From: Bacillota bacterium
GTDB taxonomy: Bacteria > Bacillota > DSM-12270 > Thermacetogeniales > Thermacetogeniaceae
Length of the DNA stretch: 64,000 bases
Assembly: GCA_013177945.1 (NCBI GenBank)
Contig: JABLXW010000020.1
Span: 1 to 64,000, forward strand
Reading direction: 5' to 3'
Position numbers and translations under genes: made by a program. Shown piece by piece: positions 51,281 through 59,766 of this stretch (the first letter of the stretch is position 1; every line of letters starts with the position of its first letter). The notes below the pieces were generated by a model. It was not told the origin of the DNA. It did no database searches and saw only the letters and a program-made list of their open reading frames with translations.

Positions 51281-51314
51281 CAAAAAATTAAAAGCACTCC
51301 AACCAAGGGAGTGC
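51281..51314 (-). terminator. Terminator of the TPP riboswitch
   Basis: On the minus strand GCACTCC pairs with GGAGTGC (plus coordinates 51308-51314 and 51294-51300), followed by TTTTAATTTTTT. It sits between the aptamer and thi4, the position for a transcription-attenuation expression platform. Confidence 0.85.
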
Positions 51315-51329
51315 AGCAAAAAACCCCTT

Positions 51330-51422
51330 CAATTCCCCACTTCCCTCCGCTGGCATTACCCAGATCAGGTTCCAAGGGTCGGCATCTTGCCTCTCAGCCT
51401 CTCCGGCACCCCTAGTGGGACC
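51330..51422 (-). promoter_or_regulatory. TPP riboswitch (THI box)
   Basis: The minus strand carries the THI-box sequence in order: GGGTGCC, CTGAGAGG near 51390, GACCCTTGGAACCTGATC (about 51362-51379), and GGGTAATGCCAGCG near 51349. With the terminator below it, TPP should shut off thi4-thiDE-thiC-thiM. Confidence 0.95.
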
Positions 51423-51580
51423 CGCCTATCTATTTTTTGCATTTGATCATACCACAGCCAGCAACCCCTGTAAAGCGTTGAAAAAACGCCGGAAACATCG
51501 GCGCGTGTGTTTGATAGAATAAGTTGCTGTGGCTTAGAAATGCTCAATATTGCTTAGGATTAATAAAGATCCCCCGCGGG

Positions 51581-51781
51581 TTATGGCAGGAGTATAAGCC
51601 TGAGCATACAGATGGCTACCAGTACAGCCGTTTTTGCGACCTCTACCGCCGGTAGTGCAAAACTCTGGACGCGTCCCTGCGCCAGGTGCACCGGGCCGGA
51701 GAGAAGATGTTTGTGGATTGGGCCGGTAATAAGACGGTTCTTCTACGGAGCTTATTTTTCTCCATCCTGGTTGGTGAGGGA
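51581..51781 (+). pseudogene. IS21-family IstA transposase remnant
   Basis: The plus strand encodes LWQEYKPEHTDGYQYSRFCDLYRR, a stop (TAG in place of TGG) and then SLRQVHRAGEKMFVDWAGN, the middle part of IS21 IstA just before its DDE domain. Both ends are missing, and no inverted repeats or istB partner are present. Confidence 0.75.
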
Positions 51782-51814
51782 TAACGCCCACCGGTAAACT
51801 TCTTGGGCCACGAG

Positions 51815-52152
51815 ACTGCCCGTTTGTATTCAGCTTCATCTATTGGTTCCCAGTCTCCCGGGTAACGGGTTGTTACGGCGTAATCAGTAAGAATCGCGGC
51901 TTCTTACAGTCTTTCGGGAACCTAAACTTTCCCGGACTCTTCAATTAACTTCAAGAGGTACCCAATAGAATGGGTTTTCGGGGTATCCATTTCCAGGAAT
52001 GCCATTATACCTTTAAGGGACTTTTCAACTGCCTGCTGGGCATCAAAGCAAAGATCTTCGTAGAGAATATCTGAGTTTTGCCTGCCAAGTTCTGCCCTTG
52101 CGAGGTTACTTTTTGCTCTTTGGAACCACAGGCGCCATAGTTCATCGCTCAT
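51815..52152 (-). pseudogene. Decayed HEPN-domain toxin
   Basis: The minus-strand frame opens MSDELWRLWFQRAKSNLARAEL and has DAQQAVEKSLKGIMAF, a HEPN protein of the HEPN/MNT pairs. Stops at 51922-51924 (TAG) and 51904-51906 (TAA) interrupt it, but the same frame continues with the family's C-terminal EAAILTDYAVTTRYPGDWEP, so the gene has recently lost function. A 76-residue fragment could still be made. It overlaps the MNT gene by 11 bases. Confidence 0.78.
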
Positions 52153-52483
52153 AAACTACCCGCCCTCTTGCGGCCTCAGCATACACGAACCCTCGTGAAT
52201 TACAGTACCTTTCTATTTTTTCCGGGGTTTCTACAAGTATGTCCACGGCAGCTGGAACATCGACCAGGATTCTATAGATCTGGTGGGCTAAAGCGCGGCG
52301 ATTATTTATTCCTCGCTTTAGTACCAAAAGATCATAATCACTATACGATCCTTCCTGTCCCCTGCTCCTGGATCCAAAAAGAATAATTTTATCGGGGTTT
52401 ACAGTCTTCACTATCTTTTCGACTACTAAATTAAGTACTTCTTCCACAGGGAACCCCCCTTTTTTTGTCCTAGAAAAAGCCAC
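52142..52483 (-). CDS. MNT-type nucleotidyltransferase antitoxin
   Basis: A 113-residue minimal nucleotidyltransferase with the catalytic IILFGSRSRGQEGSYSDYDLLV motif (GSxxRG...DxD) and a third acidic residue in VDILVE. In HEPN/MNT systems it can AMPylate and silence the HEPN RNase. Its HEPN partner is broken here. Start at GTG 52483, or GTG 52447 behind GGGGGG. Confidence 0.85.
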   Translation of the reverse strand: MAFSRTKKGGFPVEEVLNLVVEKIVKTVNPDKIILFGSRSRGQEGSYSDYDLLVLKRGINNRRALAHQIYRILVDVPAAVDILVETPEKIERYCNSRGFVYAEAARGRVVYER

Positions 52484-52566
52484 TACTCCCTAAAACTAGG
52501 AGTTTTTCTTTGAAGAAGGTCATAATTACCACTACTTATTTGGGTTATCGGTGCTTCTTTTGTAAG

Positions 52567-52595
52567 ATTATACCATGTAGAATGCTCAAACTCAA
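52567..52595 (-). promoter_or_regulatory. Promoter of the MNT/HEPN locus
   Basis: TTGAGT (52590-52595) and a perfect TATAAT (52567-52572) are 17 bases apart on the minus strand, about 80 bases before the MNT gene. Confidence 0.7.
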
Positions 52596-52833
52596 CTCCT
52601 TCCGCCGCTGGGATCGTGTCAACCCACTGTAGGAACCCTAAGACCTTACCGCCCCCGAACCAGGACGTGCGACGTGTCAACTCATGAAAAAATCTTACCC
52701 AGAGATCACTAGCTCACTCATTTAAAGATCTAACCCAACAAGATTAACTAATTTGTTATCTCACAGCTATGAATTTCGTTTTCCGGAACCATGAACTCAT
52801 CAGGCCCCTTGGCCAGGAGTTCTTAGGACCGCC
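52596..52833. other. Intergenic, nothing recognised
   Basis: AT-rich sequence between the toxin-antitoxin locus and the C26 hydrolase gene. No gene, terminator or repeat could be supported. Confidence 0.4.
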
Positions 52834-53553
52834 TCAATTCCTGCCTGACTTTGCAGCGGCTTCAATTAAGGCGCGGAAAAGCGCGGCAGAGGCCTTATCG
52901 GTCTCCCGCAAGGCTTCGGGATGCCACTGGACACCCACCAGGAAAGAATAATCAGGTGCTTCGATTCCCTCGATTACACCATCTTCGGCCCAGGCTACGG
53001 CCTGCACCCCGGGAGCCACATCCTTTACAGCCTGGTGGTGCAGGCTGTTGACCCGGAGCTCTGTTGTACCCAAAACGCGGGCGAGGCGGCTGTTCTCCAG
53101 CACCCTGATCTTGTGAGTCGGATGCCTCCTGGGAGCCTCCTGCTGGTGCTGCAGGGAATGGGGCAGCTGGCTCTGCAGATCCTGGTAAAGCGTCCCCCCC
53201 AGGGCGGCATTAAGAACCTGGATTCCCCGGCAGATGCCCAAAACAGGCTTCCCTGTCGCCAGGATCTCCTGGATCAGACGAACCTCAAAGTGATCCCGTT
53301 CCGGAGAGACTTCCCCCAGCTTCCAGTGGGGCTCTTCCCCAAAATAAAGGGGGTGGAGGTCTCCCCCTCCGGAGAGAAGAAGACCGTCGATCAGTTCGGC
53401 GTAAGCCTTAATCAAAGCCTCATCTCTTACCGGCGGGAGCAGAAGAGGGCTGCCGCCCTCCCGTTCGATTCCCTCAATGTACTGCCCGCGGCAAAAAAAA
53501 TAATCCTCCTGGAGATTATGGGCAGTTGTAATTCCGATCAGGGGCCGGGCCAA
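52834..53553 (-). CDS. Gamma-glutamyl-gamma-aminobutyrate hydrolase family (peptidase C26)
   Basis: A 239-residue class I glutamine-amidotransferase-like hydrolase. The nucleophile elbow is GICRGIQ with the catalytic Cys, the oxyanion strand is DGLLLSGGGDLHPLYF, and the catalytic His-Glu is in VQWHPEAL. PuuD-type members cleave gamma-glutamyl amides in polyamine catabolism; the exact substrate is unknown. TTG start inside the end of the BTAD regulator gene (16-base overlap). Confidence 0.88.
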   Translation of the reverse strand: MARPLIGITTAHNLQEDYFFCRGQYIEGIEREGGSPLLLPPVRDEALIKAYAELIDGLLLSGGGDLHPLYFGEEPHWKLGEVSPERDHFEVRLIQEILATGKPVLGICRGIQVLNAALGGTLYQDLQSQLPHSLQHQQEAPRRHPTHKIRVLENSRLARVLGTTELRVNSLHHQAVKDVAPGVQAVAWAEDGVIEGIEAPDYSFLVGVQWHPEALRETDKASAALFRALIEAAAKSGRN

Positions 53554-54455
53554 GGTCGCTCATCCTCCTCTTCTTCACCCTGGAGAATCCTCCGGTAAAG
53601 GTCCTGGGTTTCCCTGAGAGGAGCCAGACCGTAGCTTTTCTTTAAAAGATCAGAGCAGATCTCGTACTGGCGAATGGCTGCAGTTCTCTTGCCCAGGCGC
53701 AGGTAGGTGCGCATCAGCAGCTGGTGCGCCTCTTCCCGGCACCCGTCCTGGGCAAGCACCTTCTGGGCGTACCAGACTGCCGCATTGTAATCCTGCCGCC
53801 GGTAGGCCTCGCTGCAGAGCCACAACACCATTTCAATGTAGATTTCGCGGAGCCGCCTGCGCTCCTCTTCAATCCATCCTATGTTTTGAATTTCGGAAAG
53901 ATACCCGGTTTTATAGAGCTGCTCAACCACCGTAAAAACCTCCCAGGCCCGGGAGTATTCACCCTGGCGGATGAGGGCGCTCCCCTTCTCCCAGGCGCGG
54001 GTAAAGACATCAACATCATACCAGAAATGGGGTGGGGAATGAAACTGGCAAACATGGCAGCGGTTTGAGATGTAAGAAGATTTCCGCCCCTTTTCTAATT
54101 CCGGTTCGAGAATGTGCCTGATGTTGTAAACGGCAACTGAAAGGTTGTGGCGCGCTTCCCGGGCCGCCTTGCCCGGCCAGAAGAGCTTCAACAGGTGATC
54201 CTGGGAAAGCGGACGGTCGCGGTGCATGACAAGATAGAGAAAAAGGAGGAGCGACTTCCGGTTCTTCCAGACGGAACGCGAAACCAAACACCCTTCCCGG
54301 TACAGCTCAAAACCGCTTAAGCAGACGATTTTTAAAGATTTTCCCCTTGCTTCGTCTTCAAGCACCTGCTGTTCGGCCAAAGCTCTCACCCAGAACATCG
54401 AATGAAATGGGCAATTAATTACAAATTGCATTAATATTTCAACAATAACTTGCAT
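53538..54455 (-). CDS. BTAD-domain transcriptional regulator
   Basis: A 305-residue protein. Residues 40-125 are a winged-helix domain of the OmpR/SARP kind (LSGFELYREGCLVS, LSQDHLLKLFWPGKAAREARHNLSVAVYNIRHIL). Residues 145-290 are a bacterial transcriptional activator domain built of TPR-like helices. The first ~38 residues are not conserved and the start may lie further in. It overlaps and probably regulates the C26 hydrolase gene. Confidence 0.83.
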   Translation of the reverse strand: MQVIVEILMQFVINCPFHSMFWVRALAEQQVLEDEARGKSLKIVCLSGFELYREGCLVSRSVWKNRKSLLLFLYLVMHRDRPLSQDHLLKLFWPGKAAREARHNLSVAVYNIRHILEPELEKGRKSSYISNRCHVCQFHSPPHFWYDVDVFTRAWEKGSALIRQGEYSRAWEVFTVVEQLYKTGYLSEIQNIGWIEEERRRLREIYIEMVLWLCSEAYRRQDYNAAVWYAQKVLAQDGCREEAHQLLMRTYLRLGKRTAAIRQYEICSDLLKKSYGLAPLRETQDLYRRILQGEEEEDERPWPGP

Positions 54456-54537
54456 TTTCCTTTCTCGCGAGGTTAAAATTTATAAAATTCAGTTTTGTTT
54501 TATCATCAAGTTCTGAAAGTGGCGGAGCGGAGCAGCC

Positions 54538-55725
54538 GTGAAGCTCGCTTTGACCGGTGCAGCTCTGTACACCCCGGAGGTGCACTTTCCCGGGGGAACA
54601 GTCGTAATTGAAGGAGGAAAAATAGCCGGCGCGGGACCGGAAAGGCCGCCCCGGGGGTCCTCCTTTTCCATTCTGAAGCTGAACCCTGATTTCATCGTCG
54701 CGCCCGGACTGCTGGATCTCCATACCCACGGCTTCGGGGGCTGTACCGTGAGCGCCGACCCCCTCCAGCTTGCCGGGCTCAGCAAAATACTGGCATCCCA
54801 GGGAGTCACCGGCTTCCTCGCCACGACCTTTTCCGCCCCCCTGGAAGAACTGGCTCAAATCCTGGCCACGGCCGCCGGAATTCAAAAAAAGAAAGGGGCC
54901 CTCCCGGGTGCCTCCCTTCTGGGTGTTCACCTGGAGGGCCCCTTTCTCAACCCCGATTATGCGGGTGCCCATGAAGCCGCTTTTCTCCGCCGGCCCTCAA
55001 GCAAAGACCTCGCCTTTTTGCTTAAGAACGGGGGGCCGGTTGCCCTTCTTACCCTTGCGCCGGAACTGCCCGGCGCCCTGGAACTGATCCCCGAAGCTGT
55101 GAAACTGGGAATTACCGTCGCTGCAGGGCACTCAGGAGCCACCTATGAGGAAACCCTCAGTGCAGTTGCCGCAGGGCTTTCTTATGCCACCCACCTCTTT
55201 AACCGGACAACCCCCCTGCACCACCGCGCCCCCGGGTTGCCGGGCGCCGCCCTCACCCACCCCCAAATCACCGTAGAGGCGATTGCGGACGGGGTGCACC
55301 TTCATCCCGCCCTCCTCAAGATTCTCGCCGGCATCAAAAGAGAAAAACTGGTGCTTGCCAGCGACACCGTCCCGTGCGCCGGGCTTCCCCCCGGCACCTA
55401 TCGGCTTGGAAGCCAAACCATAACCGCAACGGAAAACGAGGTGCGCACCTCCCACGGGCACCTTGCCGGCTCCGCGCGCCCCCTTTCCTTCGCGGTTTTC
55501 TACGTCCAGAAGGTCACCGGTCTTTCCCTTGCAGAGGTGCTCCCTCTCGCCACCACCCATCCCGCCCGCGTCCTTGGCATGGACCACAAAATCGGGCGCC
55601 TCGCCCCGGGGTACGAGGGCGACCTCGCCGTCTTCAGCAAGGAAGGGGTTCCCCTCCTCACCCTCAAGCAGGGGAGGGTGGTCTACCGGTCCCCCCGGCT
55701 CGATCTGCCGGGGCTCCCCGGGTAA
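54538..55725 (+). CDS. nagA: N-acetylglucosamine-6-phosphate deacetylase
   Basis: A 395-residue amidohydrolase that deacetylates GlcNAc-6-P in amino-sugar recycling. Metal and catalytic residues are in [37 protein letters not shown] and ASDTVPCAG (catalytic Asp). GTG start with GGAGCGGAG upstream. No nagB follows; instead the end overlaps the convergent alr gene by 62 bases. It may feed the glmS/glmM pathway further right. Confidence 0.93.
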   Translation: MKLALTGAALYTPEVHFPGGTVVIEGGKIAGAGPERPPRGSSFSILKLNPDFIVAPGLLDLHTHGFGGCTVSADPLQLAGLSKILASQGVTGFLATTFSAPLEELAQILATAAGIQKKKGALPGASLLGVHLEGPFLNPDYAGAHEAAFLRRPSSKDLAFLLKNGGPVALLTLAPELPGALELIPEAVKLGITVAAGHSGATYEETLSAVAAGLSYATHLFNRTTPLHHRAPGLPGAALTHPQITVEAIADGVHLHPALLKILAGIKREKLVLASDTVPCAGLPPGTYRLGSQTITATENEVRTSHGHLAGSARPLSFAVFYVQKVTGLSLAEVLPLATTHPARVLGMDHKIGRLAPGYEGDLAVFSKEGVPLLTLKQGRVVYRSPRLDLPGLPG

Positions 55726-56893
55726 ACTCCATGTGCGGCTCTTCCACCTCCTCTTCCTGCTCTTCCGCAACCGCTCCCCGGTAAACCCTGGGAATCCTTT
55801 CACTGATCATGCAGACGATCTCATAATTGATGGTGCCCAGATGGGCGGCCAGTTCATCTGCCGTGATTTCCTCCTCCCCCTGGCGGCCGAGCAGCACCAC
55901 CTCATCCCCCTGCGCCACATCCGGGATGTGACCCACATCCACGATCAGCTGGTCCATGCAAACCCTCCCGATCACAGGAGCGCGCCGGCCCCTGATCAAC
56001 ACCTCGCTTTTGTTGGAGAAGAGGCGGGAGTACCCATCGGCGTAACCCAGGGGAACTGTTGCAACACGGGTGCGCGCCGGGGTTATGTAGGTTCGGCCGT
56101 AGCTGATGCTGGTTCCAGGAGGCACCTCCTTGACAAAAGCAACCCGCGCCTTCAGGCTCATCACGGGCCGCAGCCTGACAAGGTCGCGGCGCACTGCCGG
56201 GGAGGGGAAAAGACCGTAGAGGGTGATCCCGGGACGGACCAGATCGAGATGGGTATAAGGCAGGTCCAGAATTGCAGCAGAATTTGCGCAGTGCCGCCAG
56301 CGGATGAATACCCCCCGCGCCGCCAGCTGCTTGAGAAGCCACTGAAACCTGACGAACTGCTCTTCCGTGTACTCTTTGTCAGGTTCGTCGGCCGCCGCAA
56401 AATGGGTGTAGATTCCCTCAACTTCAAGGGACGGCAGGTGGACAAGGCGGTAGATGGTTTCCACCGTTTCCTTTCCGAGAAGAAATCCCAGGCGCCCCAT
56501 TCCCGTATCCACCTTAATGTGAACCCTTGCCTTCTTCCCAACCCGCCGGGCTGCTGCCGCCAGGGCAAGCCCCCCTTCCCAGGTAAAGATCGTCTGGCTG
56601 ATCTCATGCCTCACAACCTCATCGGCATCCTGGTCCGGGGTGTAACCCAAAACCACAATAGGTGCCTGGATTCCTTTTTCCCGGAGGAAAAGGGCCTCCT
56701 GAAGCAGCGCCACCCCGAGCCAGGCGGCGCCGCTCTTCAGCGCGGCCCTGCTGACAGGCTCCAGGCCGTGCCCGTATCCGTTCGCCTTCACAACAGCCAT
56801 GACCTGGGCCCGGGGATTCGTCACCCGGCGGATTTCGCGTACATTGTTCATCAGTGCATCAAGATCGATCTCCGCCCAGGCAGGACGCTCCAT
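55664..56893 (-). CDS. alr: Alanine racemase
   Basis: A 409-residue PLP enzyme that makes D-alanine for peptidoglycan. The PLP lysine is in [11 protein letters not shown], and the second catalytic base (Tyr) is in [11 protein letters not shown]; the [12 protein letters not shown] block is also present. The last ~35 residues are an extra acidic, Pro-rich tail beyond the usual ~370, encoded in the overlap with nagA. ATG with GGGAATAGGAA. Three bases after nnrDE. Confidence 0.94.
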   Translation of the reverse strand: MERPAWAEIDLDALMNNVREIRRVTNPRAQVMAVVKANGYGHGLEPVSRAALKSGAAWLGVALLQEALFLREKGIQAPIVVLGYTPDQDADEVVRHEISQTIFTWEGGLALAAAARRVGKKARVHIKVDTGMGRLGFLLGKETVETIYRLVHLPSLEVEGIYTHFAAADEPDKEYTEEQFVRFQWLLKQLAARGVFIRWRHCANSAAILDLPYTHLDLVRPGITLYGLFPSPAVRRDLVRLRPVMSLKARVAFVKEVPPGTSISYGRTYITPARTRVATVPLGYADGYSRLFSNKSEVLIRGRRAPVIGRVCMDQLIVDVGHIPDVAQGDEVVLLGRQGEEEITADELAAHLGTINYEIVCMISERIPRVYRGAVAEEQEEEVEEPHMEFTRGAPADRAGGTGRPPSPA

Positions 56894-56896
56894 TTC

Positions 56897-58486
56897 CTAT
56901 TCCCTCCGCTTCGCAGATTCGTAGAGATCCTTTAAAACATAAGGAATCTCGTTCAGCAAATCACCGGCAGCCATTCCAGCCATTCCTCTCTGGGCCGCAA
57001 GGCGGTCGGCAGCAAGGCCGTGAATGTAAACCCCGGCGCAGGCGGCCTGAACCGGACCCATTCCCTGCGCGATCAGCGCCGCAATCAAACCGGTTAGAAC
57101 ATCTCCTGTCCCGCCCGTGGCAAGACCCGGATTGCCTGTGGGGTTGATAAAAACCTTTCCTTCGGGTGTCGCAACCACCGTGCGCGCCCCCTTTAAGACC
57201 ACAATCGCCCCCCACTTCCGGCTCGCCCAAACGGCATTCCCAACCCGGTCCGCCTGAACCGCAGAAACGCTCAAATTGAGGAGCCGGGCCATTTCTCCGG
57301 GGTGGGGCGTGAGCACCCACCGCTTCCGCTGCTCCCGGAGCACGGGATCCTCCAGGAACTCCCTCTCCCGCGCCAGCAAATTCAAAGCATCAGCATCAAG
57401 CACAACAGGAAGCCTGATCTTTTTCAAGAGTTTCTGCAGAAAAACTCCGGTTTCGGGATCCTGTCCGAGGCCCGGGCCGACTGCCAGCACCGTGGCGCGC
57501 CCTAAAAGGTCCTCGAGGGCCGCCAGGGCCGACCGGGCAAACCCCCCTCCTTCTGAGGCTTCCGGAGCAGGACGGGTCATGACCTCGGTAAGCTTTGCTG
57601 CCAGAACCGGATAAAGGGAGGCGGGCGCCACCGCCGTCACCAGCCCTGCCCCGCCCCGGAGGGCAGCGCTGCCCGCAAGCGCCAGGGCCCCGGTGTAGCC
57701 CCGCGAGCCTCCGATCACCACCACGTGGCCGTAGTCACCCTTGTGGTGGTGAGGAAGGCGGAGAGGAAGGATTCTTGCCACCATCGCCTGGTCGATCAAA
57801 AAAAAGGTTCCCTCGTCTTCATTTCGCAGCTCGGGAGGAAAAGAGATGTCGCCGATCACGATCTCCCCCGCGTAGCTGGCTCCCGGCTCCAGGTAGAGCC
57901 CGAGCTTGGGAAGGCCGAGGGTGACCGTAAGCCGCGCCCGGATGCACTCCCCTGCAACACGCCCGGTATCGGCCTCCAATCCCGAGGGAAGATCGACGCT
58001 GAGTACAGGTTTTCCCGATTCGTTGACCATTCTGATTGCCGTGGCGACAGGCTCCTGGGGGGTGCCCCGAAACCCCGTCCCGAAAAGAGCATCGATAACC
58101 AAATCGGACTGCACCAGGGCCTCCTTTAAATCGGCGATCTTTTCCCCGGTAAAGACCTGGCACGGAATCCCCATTTCGGTCACGATCTTCAAGTTGGCGG
58201 CAGCGTCGCCTTGATAAGACTCCGGCGGGGCTGTAAGCAGGATATTCACCCGCGCCCCCCGGTTGAACAGGTGGCGCCCTGCCACCAGACCATCTCCCCC
58301 GTTGTTTCCAGGGCCCGCGAGCACAAGCGCCGTCCTCCCCCGGGGGCCCTCCCCCCAGAACCGCGAGAGGACAGCTGCAACCACATTGAGACCCGCGTTC
58401 TCCATTAAGATTATACCGGGAATTCCGTAGCGCCGCGTTGCTTCCTGGTCAAGCTCCCGCATTTCCGCGGCTTTGACCAACCTCAT
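56897..58486 (-). CDS. Bifunctional NAD(P)H-hydrate epimerase/dehydratase
   Basis: A 529-residue metabolite-repair enzyme. Residues 1-215 are the epimerase (NnrE; MRELDQEATRRYGIPGIILMENAG, LAGPGNNGGDGLVAGRHL). Residues 230-525 are the ADP/ATP-dependent dehydratase (NnrD; VVIGGSRGYTGALALAGSAALRGGAGLVT, VLTPHPGEMARLL, NPTGNPGLATGGTGDVLTG). It repairs damaged NAD(P)HX. ATG 58486 overlaps the acpS stop in TGATG. Confidence 0.95.
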   Translation of the reverse strand: MRLVKAAEMRELDQEATRRYGIPGIILMENAGLNVVAAVLSRFWGEGPRGRTALVLAGPGNNGGDGLVAGRHLFNRGARVNILLTAPPESYQGDAAANLKIVTEMGIPCQVFTGEKIADLKEALVQSDLVIDALFGTGFRGTPQEPVATAIRMVNESGKPVLSVDLPSGLEADTGRVAGECIRARLTVTLGLPKLGLYLEPGASYAGEIVIGDISFPPELRNEDEGTFFLIDQAMVARILPLRLPHHHKGDYGHVVVIGGSRGYTGALALAGSAALRGGAGLVTAVAPASLYPVLAAKLTEVMTRPAPEASEGGGFARSALAALEDLLGRATVLAVGPGLGQDPETGVFLQKLLKKIRLPVVLDADALNLLAREREFLEDPVLREQRKRWVLTPHPGEMARLLNLSVSAVQADRVGNAVWASRKWGAIVVLKGARTVVATPEGKVFINPTGNPGLATGGTGDVLTGLIAALIAQGMGPVQAACAGVYIHGLAADRLAAQRGMAGMAAGDLLNEIPYVLKDLYESAKRRE

Positions 58487-58896
58487 CAAACATCCCCCTT
58501 CGCAGCAAAATTCTCAAAAAAATTCCTGCGGGCCCCCAGGGCCAGGACAACGGCGCAGGCGCAGGCTCTGCTGTGGGAAAGGCTCACCACAAAATCTTCA
58601 ACCCCCAGCCGGCGGGCGAGTTGGGCCGCATTTTGGGAAAGATGAATCCGGGGGGGACCTTCCCCGAGGAGGACCTCAATTTCGCGCCAGGGCATTCCTC
58701 CTCCCGCCCCGCAGGCTTTTCGAACCGCCTCTTTCGCCGCAAAACGCGCCGCAAATGATGCGGCCGGACGGCTCTTTTGCAGGCAGTAAGCAATTTCCCG
58801 CGAACTGAAGAGGCGTTCCCGCAAACGGGGCTGCCGCGCGAGCGCCCTTTCCATCCGGTCAATTTCAATAATATCAATCCCGATCCCTCTAACCAT
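58486..58896 (-). CDS. acpS: Holo-[acyl-carrier-protein] synthase
   Basis: A 136-residue phosphopantetheinyl transferase that activates ACP. VRGIGIDIIEIDRMERAL starts the protein, and FAARFAAKEAVRKACG carries the Mg-binding Glu. Start at ATG 58896 with GGGG upstream; a frame 11 codons longer lacks a ribosome-binding site. The acpS-nnrDE-alr order is common in Firmicutes. Confidence 0.93.
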   Translation of the reverse strand: MVRGIGIDIIEIDRMERALARQPRLRERLFSSREIAYCLQKSRPAASFAARFAAKEAVRKACGAGGGMPWREIEVLLGEGPPRIHLSQNAAQLARRLGVEDFVVSLSHSRACACAVVLALGARRNFFENFAAKGDV

Positions 58897-59001
58897 AATC
58901 CCCCGCCACGAATTTTTAAAAATTGCCAAACAGCCTGAAGTTATTATATCACAAACCTGAGGAGCATTCCGGTTCCTGCCATTTCAGGATTGCAAAAGGA
59001 C

Positions 59002-59040
59002 AAAAAATCCCGTCCAAGCCTGACAAGCTCAAACGGGATC
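59002..59040 (-). terminator. Terminator of cheW
   Basis: On the minus strand GATCCCGT pairs with ACGGGAT, followed by TTTTTT, about 30 bases after the cheW stop. Confidence 0.8.
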
Positions 59041-59067
59041 TCATAAATCTTCCGGCTTCCCCGGAAA

Positions 59068-59550
59068 TCAGCCCGCAAGGGCTTCCGCCGTTTCCCTCAG
59101 CTGGCTCTGCTCCGTTTCCGTCAAGATCTTGTTGAGATCGAGCAGGATCAGCAACCTGTCATCTAATTTCCCTACACCCCGCAAATAGTCTGCCGTAATC
59201 CCGGCAATGACCGCCGGCGGCGGTTCGATACTGGTCACGGGAAGCCGGAGCACCTCGGAGACCACATCCACGATGACACCAACCGTGTGGCCGGCGATTT
59301 CCACCACCACAATCCGGGCCTCATCGGTGTATGCCGCACCTTCCAGCCCGAACCTCTTCTTCAAGTCGATTACCGGAAGCACCTTGCCGCGCAAATTAAT
59401 GACACCCTCCACAAAGGCCGGGGCCTTCGGAATCCTGGTGGGAGTGGTAAGACGGTTGATTTCCTGAACCTGGGTAATCGGCACCCCGTATTCCTCGGCT
59501 CCCAAACGAAAAACAACCAGTTGAATTTCACCTGTTTCTTTCTCTTCCAT
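59068..59550 (-). CDS. cheW: CheW-like chemotaxis coupling protein
   Basis: A 160-residue single CheW domain (LVVFRLGAEEYGVPITQVQEI, VINLRGKVLPVIDLKKRFGL, VGVIVDVVSEVLRLP). It would couple chemoreceptors to CheA. No other chemotaxis gene is in the window, so it appears as a lone, separately terminated gene. Confidence 0.93.
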   Translation of the reverse strand: MEEKETGEIQLVVFRLGAEEYGVPITQVQEINRLTTPTRIPKAPAFVEGVINLRGKVLPVIDLKKRFGLEGAAYTDEARIVVVEIAGHTVGVIVDVVSEVLRLPVTSIEPPPAVIAGITADYLRGVGKLDDRLLILLDLNKILTETEQSQLRETAEALAG

Positions 59551-59766
59551 ACCGGACCCCTGTCCCAGGGCTCACCTCCTCAACCAGCTTTTTTGCTTAC
59601 ATTCTTCGCAACAGGGGGTAATTCCTGCTAACCGCATTAAATTGTGGTAATTTTTCTAAAATCAGAATGGGGTAAAGAGCCCAAATCGCCCGCGCAAACC
59701 CCCTGGAAAAGAGCCGGGTTGGGAAGAGATTTTCCCCAGCCAGGCCTACAACGCAAAGGAGGCAGC

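Noticed and set aside
55463-56935. 490-codon open frame on the plus strand
   Set aside because: Shadow of alr; the alr motifs are intact on the other strand.
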